Shown piece after piece: positions 8,426-17,989 of a stretch of DNA of 64,000 nucleotides. The stretch spans positions 1,491,859-1,555,858 of the forward strand of contig CAVUEG010000006.1 in NCBI GenBank assembly GCA_963740525.1, given 5' to 3'. Below the pieces are notes generated by a model. It saw only the letters and a list, made by a program, of their open reading frames with translations, was not told the origin of the DNA and did not search any database. Position 1 is the stretch's first letter. The number at the start of each line of letters is the position of its first letter. The stretch is from CAVUEG01 sp963740525. GTDB taxonomy: Bacteria; Actinomycetota; Actinomycetes; Propionibacteriales; Nocardioidaceae. The position numbers were made by a program, and so were the translations under genes.

Positions 8426-8445
8426 CCGTTACCATCCCGTTACCA
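8426..8445. promoter_or_regulatory. direct repeat CCGTTACCA, 11-bp period
   Basis: Two exact copies of CCGTTACCA are set 11 bases apart, one helical turn, about 80 bases ahead of the epimerase gene. Tandem half-sites of this spacing are typical of OmpR-family response regulators, and GTTAC repeats are used by MtrA in actinobacteria. The identity of the regulator is inferred. Confidence 0.45.
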
Positions 8446-8523
8446 CACACTGTGAGATGACAGTGGGGGGTCAGGCAGGGGCTCTCCTGTCATGTCAGGG
8501 TGGGGCAAGTGGGGTCGGAAGCC

Positions 8524-9432
8524 GTGAAGATCGCGATCACCGGGGCAACAGGGGTCATCGGGCGCGCCGCCGTGCGCGCGCTGGTCGCCGACGGTCATGA
8601 CGTCTTCGGGCTGTCCAGGTCGGCCCGCAACGAGTCCCTGCTCGAGTCCCTGGGTGCGGTGCCGGTCGCGGCCGACCTCTTCGACGTCGACAGCCTGGCC
8701 GCGCTCTTCTCCGGGTGCGACGCCGCGCTCAACTTCGCCACCCACATTCCAGCGGGCTACTCCGCGGTCCTCCCCAGCGCCTGGCGGGACAACGACCGGT
8801 TGCGCACCCAAGGGGTGGCCTGCGTCGTCGAGGCCGCCCGCCTGGCCGGCGTCCGTCGCCTGGTCCAGGAGAGCGTCTCGTTCCTGTACGTCGACAACGG
8901 GGACGGCTGGATCACCGAGAAGCACCCGATCGACATCACCCGGGCGACCGAGCCCGCCTCGGTCGGCGAGTCCCACGTCCAGGACTACGCCTGCGACTCG
9001 CGGCAGGGCGTCGTGCTCCGGTTCGGCACGATCATCGGCGACGACCCGCTGACCCGCTGGATGCTCAGGTCCGCGCGCCGCGGTCGTCCCGTCGCCGCGG
9101 GCCGGCCGGAGGCCTGGTCGCACGTGATCCATGGCGACGACCTGGGCTCGGCAGTGGTCGCTGCGCTCTCGGCACCGAGCGGGGTCTACAACGTGGGTGC
9201 CGCACCGGTTCGCCGGGACGCACTCGCCCAGGGGTACGCCGAGGCAGTCGGCAGGGACTCGGCCGCGCTGATGGGCCCGCTGCTGACCCGGTTGGCCGGG
9301 CCTCGCCTGGAGCCGTTGTCGCGCTCGTTGCGGGTCTCCTCGGAGGCGTTCACCGCGGCGACCGGATGGGCCCCGCTCCGGTCGTCGTACGACGCGTCGT
9401 GGTTCGACGTGGTCGACCGGAGCAGCGTGTGA
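8524..9432 (+). CDS. NAD-dependent epimerase/dehydratase family protein
   Basis: About 302 residues, an extended short-chain dehydrogenase. The dinucleotide motif GATGVIGRA sits right at the N terminus, which favours GTG 8524; GTG 8500 in the same frame would add eight residues. The SDR tyrosine lies near VSFLYVDNG, but the YxxxK pattern is not canonical, so this may be an atypical SDR acting as a sugar-nucleotide or quinone-linked reductase. Substrate unknown. Its stop overlaps the start of a 63-residue gene by four bases. Confidence 0.8.
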   Translation: MKIAITGATGVIGRAAVRALVADGHDVFGLSRSARNESLLESLGAVPVAADLFDVDSLAALFSGCDAALNFATHIPAGYSAVLPSAWRDNDRLRTQGVACVVEAARLAGVRRLVQESVSFLYVDNGDGWITEKHPIDITRATEPASVGESHVQDYACDSRQGVVLRFGTIIGDDPLTRWMLRSARRGRPVAAGRPEAWSHVIHGDDLGSAVVAALSAPSGVYNVGAAPVRRDALAQGYAEAVGRDSAALMGPLLTRLAGPRLEPLSRSLRVSSEAFTAATGWAPLRSSYDASWFDVVDRSSV

Positions 9433-9620
9433 GCCGGCCCGAGCCCGACGCTGCAGCCGAGGCCCGGCGGCGCCGCAAGCTCGCCGAGGTGTTCGGCGAC
9501 GTGCTGCCCGAGCAGACCGCGGACGACCGTGACGCCGACGAGAGTGCCTCCCGGGGAGAGCGCGACGAGGGCACCTCCGAGGAGTGGCTCCGGCGTCAGG
9601 TGCCTCCCCACCACGGCTGA
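9429..9620 (+). CDS. small conserved actinobacterial protein
   Basis: 63 residues, starting at GTG within the epimerase stop (GTGA overlap). It is highly charged, with an Arg/Lys helix RRRRKLAEVFGDVLPEQT and the C-terminal EEWLRRQVPPHHG, which I recognise as recurring in small uncharacterised actinobacterial proteins. No domain, signal or membrane segment is seen. Translational coupling suggests a link to the epimerase; function unknown. Confidence 0.75.
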   Translation: MSRPEPDAAAEARRRRKLAEVFGDVLPEQTADDRDADESASRGERDEGTSEEWLRRQVPPHHG

Positions 9621-9641
9621 AGTCGCCTGAGACCCACCCGG

Positions 9642-10019
9642 TCAGACGCCGGGGCTGGTGCCTCCGCCGACGTTTCCGCCCGGCGTGCCCTGGGCGAGCA
9701 GGTCCCGGATCTCGGCCAGCAGGGCGATGTCGGCTGGCGTGCCGGAGGGCTCGGCCGGGAAGAACCGCTCCTTGGCCTTGGTGTAGGGCACCACGATCGC
9801 GAAGTAGACCACCGCCGAGATCAGGAGGAACGCGATCAGGGCGTTGCCGAAGGCGCCACCGGGCTCCTTGTCGTCGAAGGCGCCCTGTACCCCGGGAATG
9901 AGGCTGGTCAGCCACACGGTGAACGCGGTCACGACCGAGGCGAACGCGGCGCCCATGATGAACGCCACCGCCAGCTCGATCAGGTTGCCGCGGAGCAGGA
10001 AGTTCTTGAAGCCACTCAT
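9642..10019 (-). CDS. mscL: large-conductance mechanosensitive channel MscL
   Basis: 125 residues, the usual length for MscL. The N terminus MSGFKNFLLRGNLIELAVAF is the conserved S1/TM1 segment, with ASVVTAFTVWLTSLIPG lining the pore and TM2 at LIAFLLISAVVYFAIVVPY, followed by the charged KAKER and a C-terminal helix. It opens under membrane tension to release solutes in hypo-osmotic shock. The ATG follows GGAG by about eight bases. It lies downstream of the SAF-domain gene on the same strand. Confidence 0.96.
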   Translation of the reverse strand: MSGFKNFLLRGNLIELAVAFIMGAAFASVVTAFTVWLTSLIPGVQGAFDDKEPGGAFGNALIAFLLISAVVYFAIVVPYTKAKERFFPAEPSGTPADIALLAEIRDLLAQGTPGGNVGGGTSPGV

Positions 10020-10068
10020 CGGTTTCTCCTCACCGGCCCGGTGCCTGGTCCGAGCCAAGGCGCTCAGG

Positions 10069-10698
10069 CTAGTCGGCCAGGGTGAGGCTGAGATACCCCC
10101 GGACACTGGCCGCCGACAGGCGCGCCGCCTCGGTCGTGGTGGTGGCCAGCACGACGAGCCGACCGGAGAGCCCGAGCCCGAAGCCTGCCCGCCGGGTCGC
10201 CGGAATGGCCACCACAGGGGCCGCCAGCGCCACCGCTGTCGCATCACCGGAGCCCTGAGGGTCGGTCACCCAGAGGTCGACCCGATCGCCCACCCCGAGC
10301 AGGGAGACGGTGCCCGGGTCCGGGATCCGCACCGGGATGGCGACCCGGCCTGGGTAGCCGGTCATGAGTGGCTCACCGAGCAGCCGGACGTCGGTGATCG
10401 GCTCCCCGGCTCGGATGGGCGCGGTGGTGGTGCGTCCCAGCGCAGCCCCGGCCCGGAGGAGGCCGCTCGGCGCGGTCCCGGGGGCGAACCCGGCCGTGCG
10501 CAGGTCCTGGGGTCTCACGACGGCCCCCGCCCCGAGGTCGTGGGCCGCGACGGTGACGGGGACGGTCCGGACGGCGGGGCCGGCGGTCGCGTGCAGACCC
10601 GCGAGGACCGCCGCGCCGGCGCACAGGGCCGCGAGCGGTCGACGGCGACGCAGGAGCGTGCGGCGGGTGGTGGCGTGGATCCGGCTCAGGCGGGACAT
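10069..10698 (-). CDS. SAF-domain membrane protein (CpaB/RcpC-like)
   Basis: 209 residues with an Arg-rich N-terminal tail, one membrane helix (residues 22-42) and an SAF domain: VPVTVAAHDLGAGAVVRPQDL, PIRAGEPIT and VAIPVRIPDPGTVSLL. This layout is that of CpaB/RcpC proteins of Flp pilus assembly, but no other pilus gene is nearby, and many actinobacteria carry such a gene next to mscL and fmdB. The role is unproven. Confidence 0.82.
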   Translation of the reverse strand: MSRLSRIHATTRRTLLRRRRPLAALCAGAAVLAGLHATAGPAVRTVPVTVAAHDLGAGAVVRPQDLRTAGFAPGTAPSGLLRAGAALGRTTTAPIRAGEPITDVRLLGEPLMTGYPGRVAIPVRIPDPGTVSLLGVGDRVDLWVTDPQGSGDATAVALAAPVVAIPATRRAGFGLGLSGRLVVLATTTTEAARLSAASVRGYLSLTLAD

Positions 10699-10757
10699 GC
10701 CCGCAGGCTAGGCAGCCGCGACCGGTCGCCGCTCCGCCCGTCCACAGGCGCTGAGGC

Positions 10758-11072
10758 TCAGGCGGCGCCGGCCTTGCTCGGGGAGCTGGTCGAGGGAGCC
10801 GGCGTCGAGGTGGAGCTCCCACTCGGAGTCACTGTCGAGGCGGCCGGTGCCGAGGTCGAGCCGGAGCTCCCGGCCGACGGCGAGGACTTCTCCGCGGCGC
10901 GGCTGTCGGTCTTGTAGAAGCCGGAGCCCTTGAACACCACGCCCACGGCCCCGAACACCTTGCGCAGGCGCCCGTGACACTCGGGGCAGACGGTGAGGGA
11001 GTCGTCGTGGAAGCTCTGCGCCTGTTCGAAGAAGTGCTCGCACTCGGTGCAGGAGTACTGGTAGGTGGGCAC
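10758..11072 (-). CDS. FmdB family zinc-ribbon protein
   Basis: 104 residues. The N-terminal zinc ribbon has CTEC and CPEC pairs (Cys8, Cys11, Cys29, Cys32) with the family's MPTYQYSC start and the FKGSGFYKTD segment. The last 45 residues are a Ser/Ala/Pro/Thr-rich disordered tail. Members were linked to formamidase gene regulation, but the general role is unknown. It keeps its common place near mscL and the SAF gene. Confidence 0.9.
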   Translation of the reverse strand: MPTYQYSCTECEHFFEQAQSFHDDSLTVCPECHGRLRKVFGAVGVVFKGSGFYKTDSRAAEKSSPSAGSSGSTSAPAASTVTPSGSSTSTPAPSTSSPSKAGAA

Positions 11073-11157
11073 CCGTGTCCTCCGGAGTCAGTCTGGTCGG
11101 GCCGGAAACATCGCCGCCGCGTGCCCTGATGCTGGCACTCGGCGATGACGACTGCCA

Positions 11158-13774
11158 ATGGTACGGCACAATGTGCCCGTGCCCGCTGTGCTGACCGGCT
11201 TCCGCTCCTGGCCACGCCTCGCTCGATGGACGACCGTGGTGGCCGCTCTCCTTGCGCTGGTGCTCGTCGTCGCCCTGGTCGCCGCAGTCACCGTCGTGCG
11301 TCGGTCGTTCCCCCAGACCGACGGCGAGATCGCCGTACCGGGGCTGAGCCACCAGGTCGAGGTGGTCCGCGATGCCCACGGCATCCCGCAGGTGTACGCC
11401 GACACCAGCGACGACCTCTTCTACGCGCAGGGGTTCGTCGAGGCCCAGGACCGGTTCTGGGAGATGGACTTCCGGCGTCATGTCACCGCAGGCCGGCTGA
11501 GCGAGCTGCTCGGCAAGGAAGCGCTGCAGACCGACATGTACGTCCGCACGATGGGGTGGCGACGGGTCGCGGAGAAGGAGCTGGCGCTGCTGGCCCCCGA
11601 GACGGTGCAGTACCTCGAGTCGTTCAGCGCAGGAGTCAACGCCTACCTGCACACGCACTCGACCTCGCAGATGTCCTTGGAGTACTCCGTGCTGGCCCTC
11701 GACGGTCTGGAGTACACCCCCGAGGACTGGACCCCGGTGGACTCGCTGGCCTGGCTCAAGGCCATGGCCTGGGACCTGCGCGGCAACATGGAGGCCGAGG
11801 TGCAGCGCGCGCTGCTGTCGGTCGACTACACCCCGGAGGAGATCTCCAGCCTCTACCCTCCCTACCCGTACGCCGAGCACCGCCCGATCGTCGAGGGCGG
11901 CGGGGTCGTGGACGGTGTCTTCGAGCAGGACGCCACCCGGTCGGGCAGCCGCAAGCCGGCGCGCGCGCCGCTGTCGCCGGCGATGGTCGAGGCCCTACGA
12001 GGGATCCACCGGGACCTCGCCTCGCTGCCCGAGCTGCTCGGCCACGGTCAGGGACTCGGCTCCAACTCCTGGGTGGTCTCCGGCGAGCACACGACGACCG
12101 GGAAACCCCTGCTGGCCAACGACCCGCACCTCGGCGTGACCATGCCGGGGATCTGGTACCAGATCGGCCTGCACTGCCGCACGGTCGGGCCGGACTGCCC
12201 GTTCGACGTCTCCGGGTTCACGTTCTCCGGTCTCCCCGGGGTCGTCATCGGCCACAACGCCGACATCGCGTGGGGGTTCACCAACCTCGGACCGGACGTC
12301 ACCGACCTCTACCTCGAGAAGCTGCACGACAAGACCTACCTCTACGACGGCCAGCAGCACTTCCTGCGCACCCGCACCGAGAAGGATCGTGGTCCGCGGA
12401 CGCGACGAGCCGTTCACCTTCACGGTGCGCTCGACGGGCCACGGACCGCTGCTGTCGGACGTCTCGGCGGAGCTCAGCACCGTCGGCGCGAACGCGCCGG
12501 TGCCCGAGGGGTCGCCGTACGCCGGCTCGGGGTACGCCGTCGCGCTCGAGTGGACGGCCCTCACGCCGCGGCCCACCATGGACGCGATCTTCGAGCTGGA
12601 CACCGCCTCGAACTGGGACGAGTTCCGGGTCGCCGCCTCCCACTTCACCGTGCCCGCGCAGAACCTCGTCTACGCGGACCGCGAGGGCAACATCGGCTAC
12701 CAGGCGCCTGGTGAGATCCCGATCCGCAGGTCGGGCAACGACGGGGAGTACCCCGCCGAGGGTTGGCTGCCGTCCAACGACTGGTCCGGCGACTACGTGC
12801 CCTTCGACGCGCTGCCCAGCGTGCTCAACCCTGACCAGGGCTACCTGGTGACCGCCAACCAGGCCGTCACCGGCCGGAGGTACCCCTACTTCCTCGGCGA
12901 CGACTGGGACTACGGCTACCGCAGCCAGCGGATCAACGACCAGCTGGCGGCCATGCTGGCGCGGGGGCCGGTCGACGTGGCCGACATGACCGCGCTCCAG
13001 CTCGACACCCACAACGCCCTGGCGGCGGAGCTGATCCCCCATCTCCAGTCGATCCTGATGCCCACGTCGTACTACGCGGCCGGGCAGCGACTCCTCGACG
13101 GCTGGGACGGCGACCAGCCACCCGACTCGGCCGCGGCGGCCTACTTCAACGCGGTGTACCGCAACATCCTCGCCCTCACCTTCCACGACCAGATGCGCGA
13201 GTCGCTCTGGCCGACGGGCAGCTCGCGATGGTGGGCCGTGCTGTCGCGGCTGCTCGAGCAGCCCACCAGCAAGTGGTGGGACGACGTCTCCACCGAAACC
13301 GTGGTCGAGACCCGCGACGACATCCTCACCCAGGCCATGGAGGACGCGCGCAACGACCTGACCCGGCTGCAGGCCAGACGGGCCGTGGACTGGAGCTGGG
13401 GCCACCAGCACCGGCTCAACCTGGAGAACCAGTCCCTGGGGCAGTCCGGCATCGGACTCGTCCGCTGGCTCTTCAACCGCGGCGGCTACGAGGTCGGCGG
13501 GGGTGGTTCGGCGGTCGACGCGACCACCTGGAACCCCGCTGTCGGGTTCGACGTGACCGCCGCGCCCTCGATGCGGATGGTCGTCTCGCTGGCCGACTTC
13601 GACGACTCGCGCTGGGTGAACCTCACCGGAGTCTCGGGGCACGCCTTCAGCTCGCACTACACCGACCAGACCGACCTGTGGGTCAGCGGTGACACCTTGG
13701 CCTGGCCCTTCTCCAAGGAGCAGGTGGCCGCCGACGCCGACGACCGGCTCAGCCTGGTGCCGGGAGCCGGCTGA
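11158..13774 (+). CDS. penicillin acylase family N-terminal nucleophile hydrolase (frameshifted)
   Basis: About 871 residues once restored. A membrane anchor (residues 22-44) leads to the alpha part, then the self-cleavage site GLGSNSW, whose Ser becomes the catalytic N-terminal nucleophile of the beta chain, with NDPHLGVTMPG following. Such enzymes hydrolyse amides, including penicillins and acyl-homoserine lactones; the natural substrate is not evident. Near 12384 the frame changes (…RTEK, then IVVRGRDEPFTF), explained by one extra G. Both halves are well conserved, so this is probably a sequencing error. Its last 26 bases overlap the convergent cyclo-ligase gene. Confidence 0.85.
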
Positions 13775-14339
13775 GGCCCTCGGACGTGACGACCGCCGTG
13801 ACCGGCCGGTCGTGCTCCTGGGTGGGTACGCCGCCGAGCACCTCGTCCTCGTGCAGCACGGCGCACGTGAGTGTGCCGACCGGGACCCGCGCCAGGGCGC
13901 GGTCGTAGCTCCCGCCACCGCGGCCCAGCCGCATCCCGGTCCGGTCGACGGCGAGCGCCGGGACGATCACGACGTCCGCGGTCGCCACCGCGTCGCGGCC
14001 CAGCCGTGGGCCGGTCGCCTCGAGCAGCCCGCGGCCCGCCGTCGCCAGCGAGGCCGGCCCGTCGTAGAGCGACCAGTCGAGGTCCCCGTCGGGCTCCAGC
14101 ACCGGGAGGATCACCCGCTTCCCCGCGGCGACCAGGGACTCGAGGAGCGGTCCGGTGCCCGGTTCGGGGCCGACCGAGACGTAGCAGGCGACGGTGGCCG
14201 CGCGGCGTACCTCGGGATCGGCGAGCAGGTGGTCGGCGATGGCCCGCGCCTCCACGCCGAGCTCGGCCAGGCTGCGTCGCCGCCGTGCGGTCAGCAGCTG
14301 GTCGCGCAGGGCCACCTTCGCACCGTCGAACCCATCCAC
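13749..14339 (-). CDS. 5-formyltetrahydrofolate cyclo-ligase
   Basis: 196 residues. The ATP/folate-binding signature GMRLGRGGGSYDR lies near residue 134, with an N-terminal KVALRDQLL…RR segment and EPGTGPLLESLVAAGKRVILP typical of the family. It converts 5-formyl-THF to 5,10-methenyl-THF in an ATP-dependent step, recycling folate. It is divergent from the UGPase gene, 47 bases away, the same arrangement as Rv0992c and galU in M. tuberculosis. Confidence 0.93.
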   Translation of the reverse strand: MDGFDGAKVALRDQLLTARRRRSLAELGVEARAIADHLLADPEVRRAATVACYVSVGPEPGTGPLLESLVAAGKRVILPVLEPDGDLDWSLYDGPASLATAGRGLLEATGPRLGRDAVATADVVIVPALAVDRTGMRLGRGGGSYDRALARVPVGTLTCAVLHEDEVLGGVPTQEHDRPVTAVVTSEGLSRLPAPG

Positions 14340-14386
14340 GCACTCACCCTACGGGCGGCCGTGGCGGGGCCCCTACGATCGGGTCC

Positions 14387-15766
14387 ATGAGCGACGACGG
14401 ACTCGAGCAGGCGCGCCGGAAGATGACCGAGGCCGGGGTCGACCCGGTGGCGGTCGAGGTGTTCTCCCACTACTACCGGCTCGTCGAGTCCGGCGAGACC
14501 GGGATGGTCCCCGAGTCCACGATCGAACCCCTCGACATGAAGGCCCTCTCCGACGTCGACGTTCCCGACGACGTGGCGGCCGAGGCAGTGCGCACCACGG
14601 CGGTGGTCAAGCTCAACGGGGGGCTCGGCACGTCGATGGGCATGGACCGGGCCAAGTCGCTGCTCGAGGTCCGCGACGGGCTCAGCTTCCTCGACGTGAT
14701 CGCGCGCCAGGTGCTCGACCTGCGCCGGCAGTACGACGCGCCCCTCCCGCTGATCTTCATGAACTCCTTCCGGACCTCCGCCGACACGCGGGCTGCGCTG
14801 GCGCCGTACCAGGACCTGCCCGCGGCCGGTCTGCCGATCGACTTCCTGCAGAACAAGGAGCCGAAGCTCCTGGTCGAGGACCTCACCCCGGCCACCTGGC
14901 CCGCCGACCCGGACCTCGAGTGGTGCCCGCCTGGGCACGGGGACCTCTACACCGCACTGCGCGGGACCGGTCTGCTCGACGACCTGATCGAGGCCGGCTA
15001 CACGCAGGTCTTCGTGTCCAACTCCGACAACCTCGGTGCCGTTCCCGACGCGAACGTGGCGGGGTGGTTCGCGGACTCCGGTGCGCCGTTCGCGATCGAG
15101 GCCGTGAGGCGGACTCCCTCGGATCGCAAGGGCGGTCACTTCGCGATCCGCAGGAGCGACGGACGGATCGTGCTGCGGGAGAGCGCACAGACACTGGAAG
15201 AGGACAAGCCGGTCCTGGCCGACCTCGACCGGCACCGGTTCGCCTCGACGAACAACCTCTGGTTCAACCTGGCTGCGATGAAGGCCGAGCTCGACCGTCG
15301 CGACGGCATCCTCGGGCTGCCGATGATCCGCAACACCAAGAACGTCGACCCGGGCGACCCCTCCAGCCCCGAGGTGATCCAGATCGAGACCGCGATGGGG
15401 GCGGCGATCGAGGTGTTCGACGGCGCCACCACGATCGAGGTCGGGCGCGACCGCTTCGTGCCGGTCAAGACGACGAACGACCTGCTGGTGCTCCGGTCGG
15501 ACTGCTACCGGCTGCGTGAGGACTTCGTGCTGGAGCAGGTGCCCGACAGGATCCCGTTCGTGGACCTGGACCCGGAGCACTTCAGGCTGGTGGCCGACTT
15601 CGACCGCCACTTCCCCGACGGGGTCCCCTCGCTGGCCGGAGCCACGCGGCTCGAGGTGGCCGGTGACTGGACCTTCGAGGCCGACGTCGAGATCCGCGGT
15701 GCGGTCGCCCTGCGCGACGAAGGCGCACAGCGGGTGACCGCCGGCACCGTGCTCCACGACAACTGA
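14387..15766 (+). CDS. UTP-glucose-1-phosphate uridylyltransferase, eukaryotic-type UDPGP family
   Basis: 459 residues. The signature KLNGGLGTSMG (residues about 75-85) with LIFMNSF, FLQNKEPKL, PPGHGDLY, VSNSDNLGA and MIRNTKNVDP identifies the UDPGP family found in eukaryotes and some actinobacteria such as bifidobacteria, not the unrelated bacterial GalU. It makes UDP-glucose from UTP and glucose-1-phosphate for wall glycans and sugar metabolism. It occupies the place galU holds in other actinobacteria, between the cyclo-ligase and moeA/glp genes. The first ATG after the intergenic gap is taken as start. Confidence 0.92.
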   Translation: MSDDGLEQARRKMTEAGVDPVAVEVFSHYYRLVESGETGMVPESTIEPLDMKALSDVDVPDDVAAEAVRTTAVVKLNGGLGTSMGMDRAKSLLEVRDGLSFLDVIARQVLDLRRQYDAPLPLIFMNSFRTSADTRAALAPYQDLPAAGLPIDFLQNKEPKLLVEDLTPATWPADPDLEWCPPGHGDLYTALRGTGLLDDLIEAGYTQVFVSNSDNLGAVPDANVAGWFADSGAPFAIEAVRRTPSDRKGGHFAIRRSDGRIVLRESAQTLEEDKPVLADLDRHRFASTNNLWFNLAAMKAELDRRDGILGLPMIRNTKNVDPGDPSSPEVIQIETAMGAAIEVFDGATTIEVGRDRFVPVKTTNDLLVLRSDCYRLREDFVLEQVPDRIPFVDLDPEHFRLVADFDRHFPDGVPSLAGATRLEVAGDWTFEADVEIRGAVALRDEGAQRVTAGTVLHDN

Positions 15767-15789
15767 CCCTGCTTCCGTAGGCTGGGCTC

Positions 15790-17040
15790 ATGGCTGCTGA
15801 CCCGACGCACGACGAGCCCTCCACGACGGTCGCCCAGCACCTGGAGCGGATCCTGTCGAGGATCGACCCGCTGGTGCCGTACGACCAGCCGCTGCTCGAC
15901 GCCATGGGCCTCCCGGTGTGCGAGGACATCTCGGCGCCGATGGCGCTACCGTCCTTCGACAACTCGGCCATGGACGGGTATGCCGTCCATTTCCAGGACG
16001 TCGCCGACGCCAGCGCAGACCACCCCGCGCACCTCCCGGTCGTGGGTGAGATGGCGGCCGGGCAGACCCGGCACTTCGCGCTGTCACCGGGCACGAGCGT
16101 GAGGATCATGACCGGAGCCCCGATTCCTCAGGGCTGCGACGCCATCGTCCCCGTCGAGTGGACCGACGCCGGCCAGGCCGCCGTCCGCATCCACCGGGCT
16201 CCGACCCGGAACCAGCACATCCGGCGTCAGGGAGAGGACGTCCAGAAGGGCGACGTGCTGCTCGAGGACGGCAGCATCCTCGGCCCCCGCCAGCTGGGGC
16301 TGCTCGCCTCGGTCGGCCGGGCACAGGTCTCGGCCCGACCGCGGCCCCGTGTCGTGATCATGTCCACCGGCTCGGAGCTCCGTGAGCCCGGCCAGACGCT
16401 CGGTCACGACTCCATCTACGACGCGAACTCCTTCATGCTCGCCGCCTCGGCGCGGTCCGCGGGCGCGATCGCCTACCGGGTCGGCATCGTCAGCGACGAC
16501 CCGCAGGACTTCGCCGACGCGCTCAGCGACCAGCTCGTCCGGGCCGACATGGTGGTCACGTCGGGCGGCGTCTCCAAGGGCCAGTACGACGTCGTCAAGG
16601 AGGTGCTCAGCGAGCTGGGCACGGTGACCTTCGACGAGGTGCGGATGCAGCCGGGCAAGCCGCAGGGCTTCGGTTTCGTGGGGGAGGACAGCACGCCGAT
16701 CTTCACGTTGCCGGGCAACCCGGTGTCGTCGTACGTCTCCTTCGAGGTGTTCGTGCTGCCTGCGATCCGCCGGATGATGGGGCGACCGCCGTACAGCCGG
16801 CCGTCGGTGCGCGCCCGCGCCACGCACGGGTTCTCCTCGGCCAAGGGACGCACCCAGTTCGTCCGCGGGCTGTTCGAGATCGACCGTGGTGGTGGGCACG
16901 TCGCGCCCGTCGGTGGCCACGGCTCCCACCTGGTCGGCGACCTGTCGAGCGCCAACTGCCTGATCGCCGTGCCCGAGGACGTGACGTCGGTCAAGGCCGG
17001 CGACGAGGTGCGCGTGCTCGTGCTGGACCGGGAGTTCTGA
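15790..17040 (+). CDS. glp: molybdopterin molybdotransferase MoeA / gephyrin-like Glp
   Basis: 416 residues with the MoeA domain order: PSFDNSAMDGYAV, GEMAAGQTR, IMTGAPIPQGCDAIVPVE, then the MogA-like core with STGSELREPG, IYDANS, TSGGVSKGQYD and LPGNPVSSYVSFEVF. MoeA inserts molybdate into adenylylated molybdopterin. In corynebacteria the paralogue at this locus, Glp, binds FtsZ and the membrane receptor GlpR, and both neighbours are present here. Whether this copy serves cofactor synthesis, division or both cannot be told. Its stop overlaps the moaC start. Confidence 0.9.
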   Translation: MAADPTHDEPSTTVAQHLERILSRIDPLVPYDQPLLDAMGLPVCEDISAPMALPSFDNSAMDGYAVHFQDVADASADHPAHLPVVGEMAAGQTRHFALSPGTSVRIMTGAPIPQGCDAIVPVEWTDAGQAAVRIHRAPTRNQHIRRQGEDVQKGDVLLEDGSILGPRQLGLLASVGRAQVSARPRPRVVIMSTGSELREPGQTLGHDSIYDANSFMLAASARSAGAIAYRVGIVSDDPQDFADALSDQLVRADMVVTSGGVSKGQYDVVKEVLSELGTVTFDEVRMQPGKPQGFGFVGEDSTPIFTLPGNPVSSYVSFEVFVLPAIRRMMGRPPYSRPSVRARATHGFSSAKGRTQFVRGLFEIDRGGGHVAPVGGHGSHLVGDLSSANCLIAVPEDVTSVKAGDEVRVLVLDREF

Positions 17041-17510
17041 TGGAGCCACGACTGACCCACGTCGACGAGACCGGGGCGGCCCGCATGGTCGACGTCACCG
17101 GCAAGGACGTCACGCCGCGCACGGCGGTGGCCACCGGCCGGGTCCTGGTCTCGGCCGAGGTCGTCGCGCTGCTGCGGGGTGAGGGTGTGCCCAAGGGCGA
17201 CGCGCTCGGGGTGGCCCGGGTGGCCGGGATCATGGCCGCCAAGCGCACCCCCGACCTGGTGCCGCTGTGTCACCCGCTGGCGATCTCGGGGGTGACGGTG
17301 GACCTGGAGGTGACAGAGGACGCGGTGGCGATCACCGCGACCGTCCGAACCGCCGATCGCACCGGGGTCGAGATGGAGGCGCTGACGGCCGTGTCCGTCG
17401 CGGCGCTGACCGTGGTCGACATGGTCAAGGCCGTCGACAAGGCTGCGGTGATCACCGACATCCGTGTCCAGTCCAAGACCGGCGGCAAGAGCGGCGACTG
17501 GTCCCGGTGA
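17040..17510 (+). CDS. moaC: cyclic pyranopterin monophosphate synthase MoaC
   Basis: 156 residues, the usual length. MVDVTGKDVTPRTAVATG at the N terminus, KGDALGVARVAGIMAAK, LCHPLAI and GVEMEALTAVSVAALTVVDM with KA(V)DK are the active-site segments. It forms cyclic pyranopterin monophosphate, the second product of molybdopterin synthesis. No moaA or other pterin gene is in the window except mog and moeA/glp. It overlaps glp by one base and mog by four. Confidence 0.95.
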   Translation: MEPRLTHVDETGAARMVDVTGKDVTPRTAVATGRVLVSAEVVALLRGEGVPKGDALGVARVAGIMAAKRTPDLVPLCHPLAISGVTVDLEVTEDAVAITATVRTADRTGVEMEALTAVSVAALTVVDMVKAVDKAAVITDIRVQSKTGGKSGDWSR

Positions 17511-17989
17511 CCGGGCAGGGAAGAGCCACCGTGGTCGTGGCGTCGAACCGCGCTGCGGCAGGCGTGTACGACGACACCACGGGCCCTCTGATCGTCGAGG
17601 CCCTGACCGCCCTGGGGTTCGAGGTGACCGGCCCGGTCGTCGTGCCGGACGGCCAGCCGGTGGCGGACGCCATCGGTGCGGCCGTGTCCGGCGGCGCCCG
17701 CGTCGTACTCACCACCGGCGGCACCGGCCTGACGCCGACCGACCTCACCCCGGAGATGACCCGGTCGATCCTCGACCGCGAGGTGCCCGGCATCGCCGAG
17801 GCCATCCGCTCGTACGGCGTGGCCAAGGGTGTGCCCACCGCGGCCCTGTCCCGCGGCCTGGCCGGGGTCTCCGGCCAGACGCTCGTGGTGAACCTGCCCG
17901 GGTCGAGAGGCGGCGTCAAGGACGGGCTGGCTGTCGTGGGTCCGCTCCTCGTGCACGCGGTGGAACAGATCGTGGGGAGCGACCACTGA
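17507..17989 (+). CDS. MogA/MoaB family molybdopterin adenylyltransferase
   Basis: 160 residues from a GTG start that overlaps the moaC stop. The motifs SNRAAAGVYDDTTGP, TTGGTGLTPTDLTPE, SRGLAGVSGQTLVVNLPGS are those of MogA/MoaB. It adenylylates molybdopterin before metal insertion by MoeA. It is translationally coupled to moaC and the acetyltransferase that follows. Confidence 0.93.
   Translation: MTGQGRATVVVASNRAAAGVYDDTTGPLIVEALTALGFEVTGPVVVPDGQPVADAIGAAVSGGARVVLTTGGTGLTPTDLTPEMTRSILDREVPGIAEAIRSYGVAKGVPTAALSRGLAGVSGQTLVVNLPGSRGGVKDGLAVVGPLLVHAVEQIVGSDH

Noticed and set aside
12299..13918. 539-codon open frame on the - strand
   Set aside because: Antisense of the second half of penicillin acylase; not supported by any motif.
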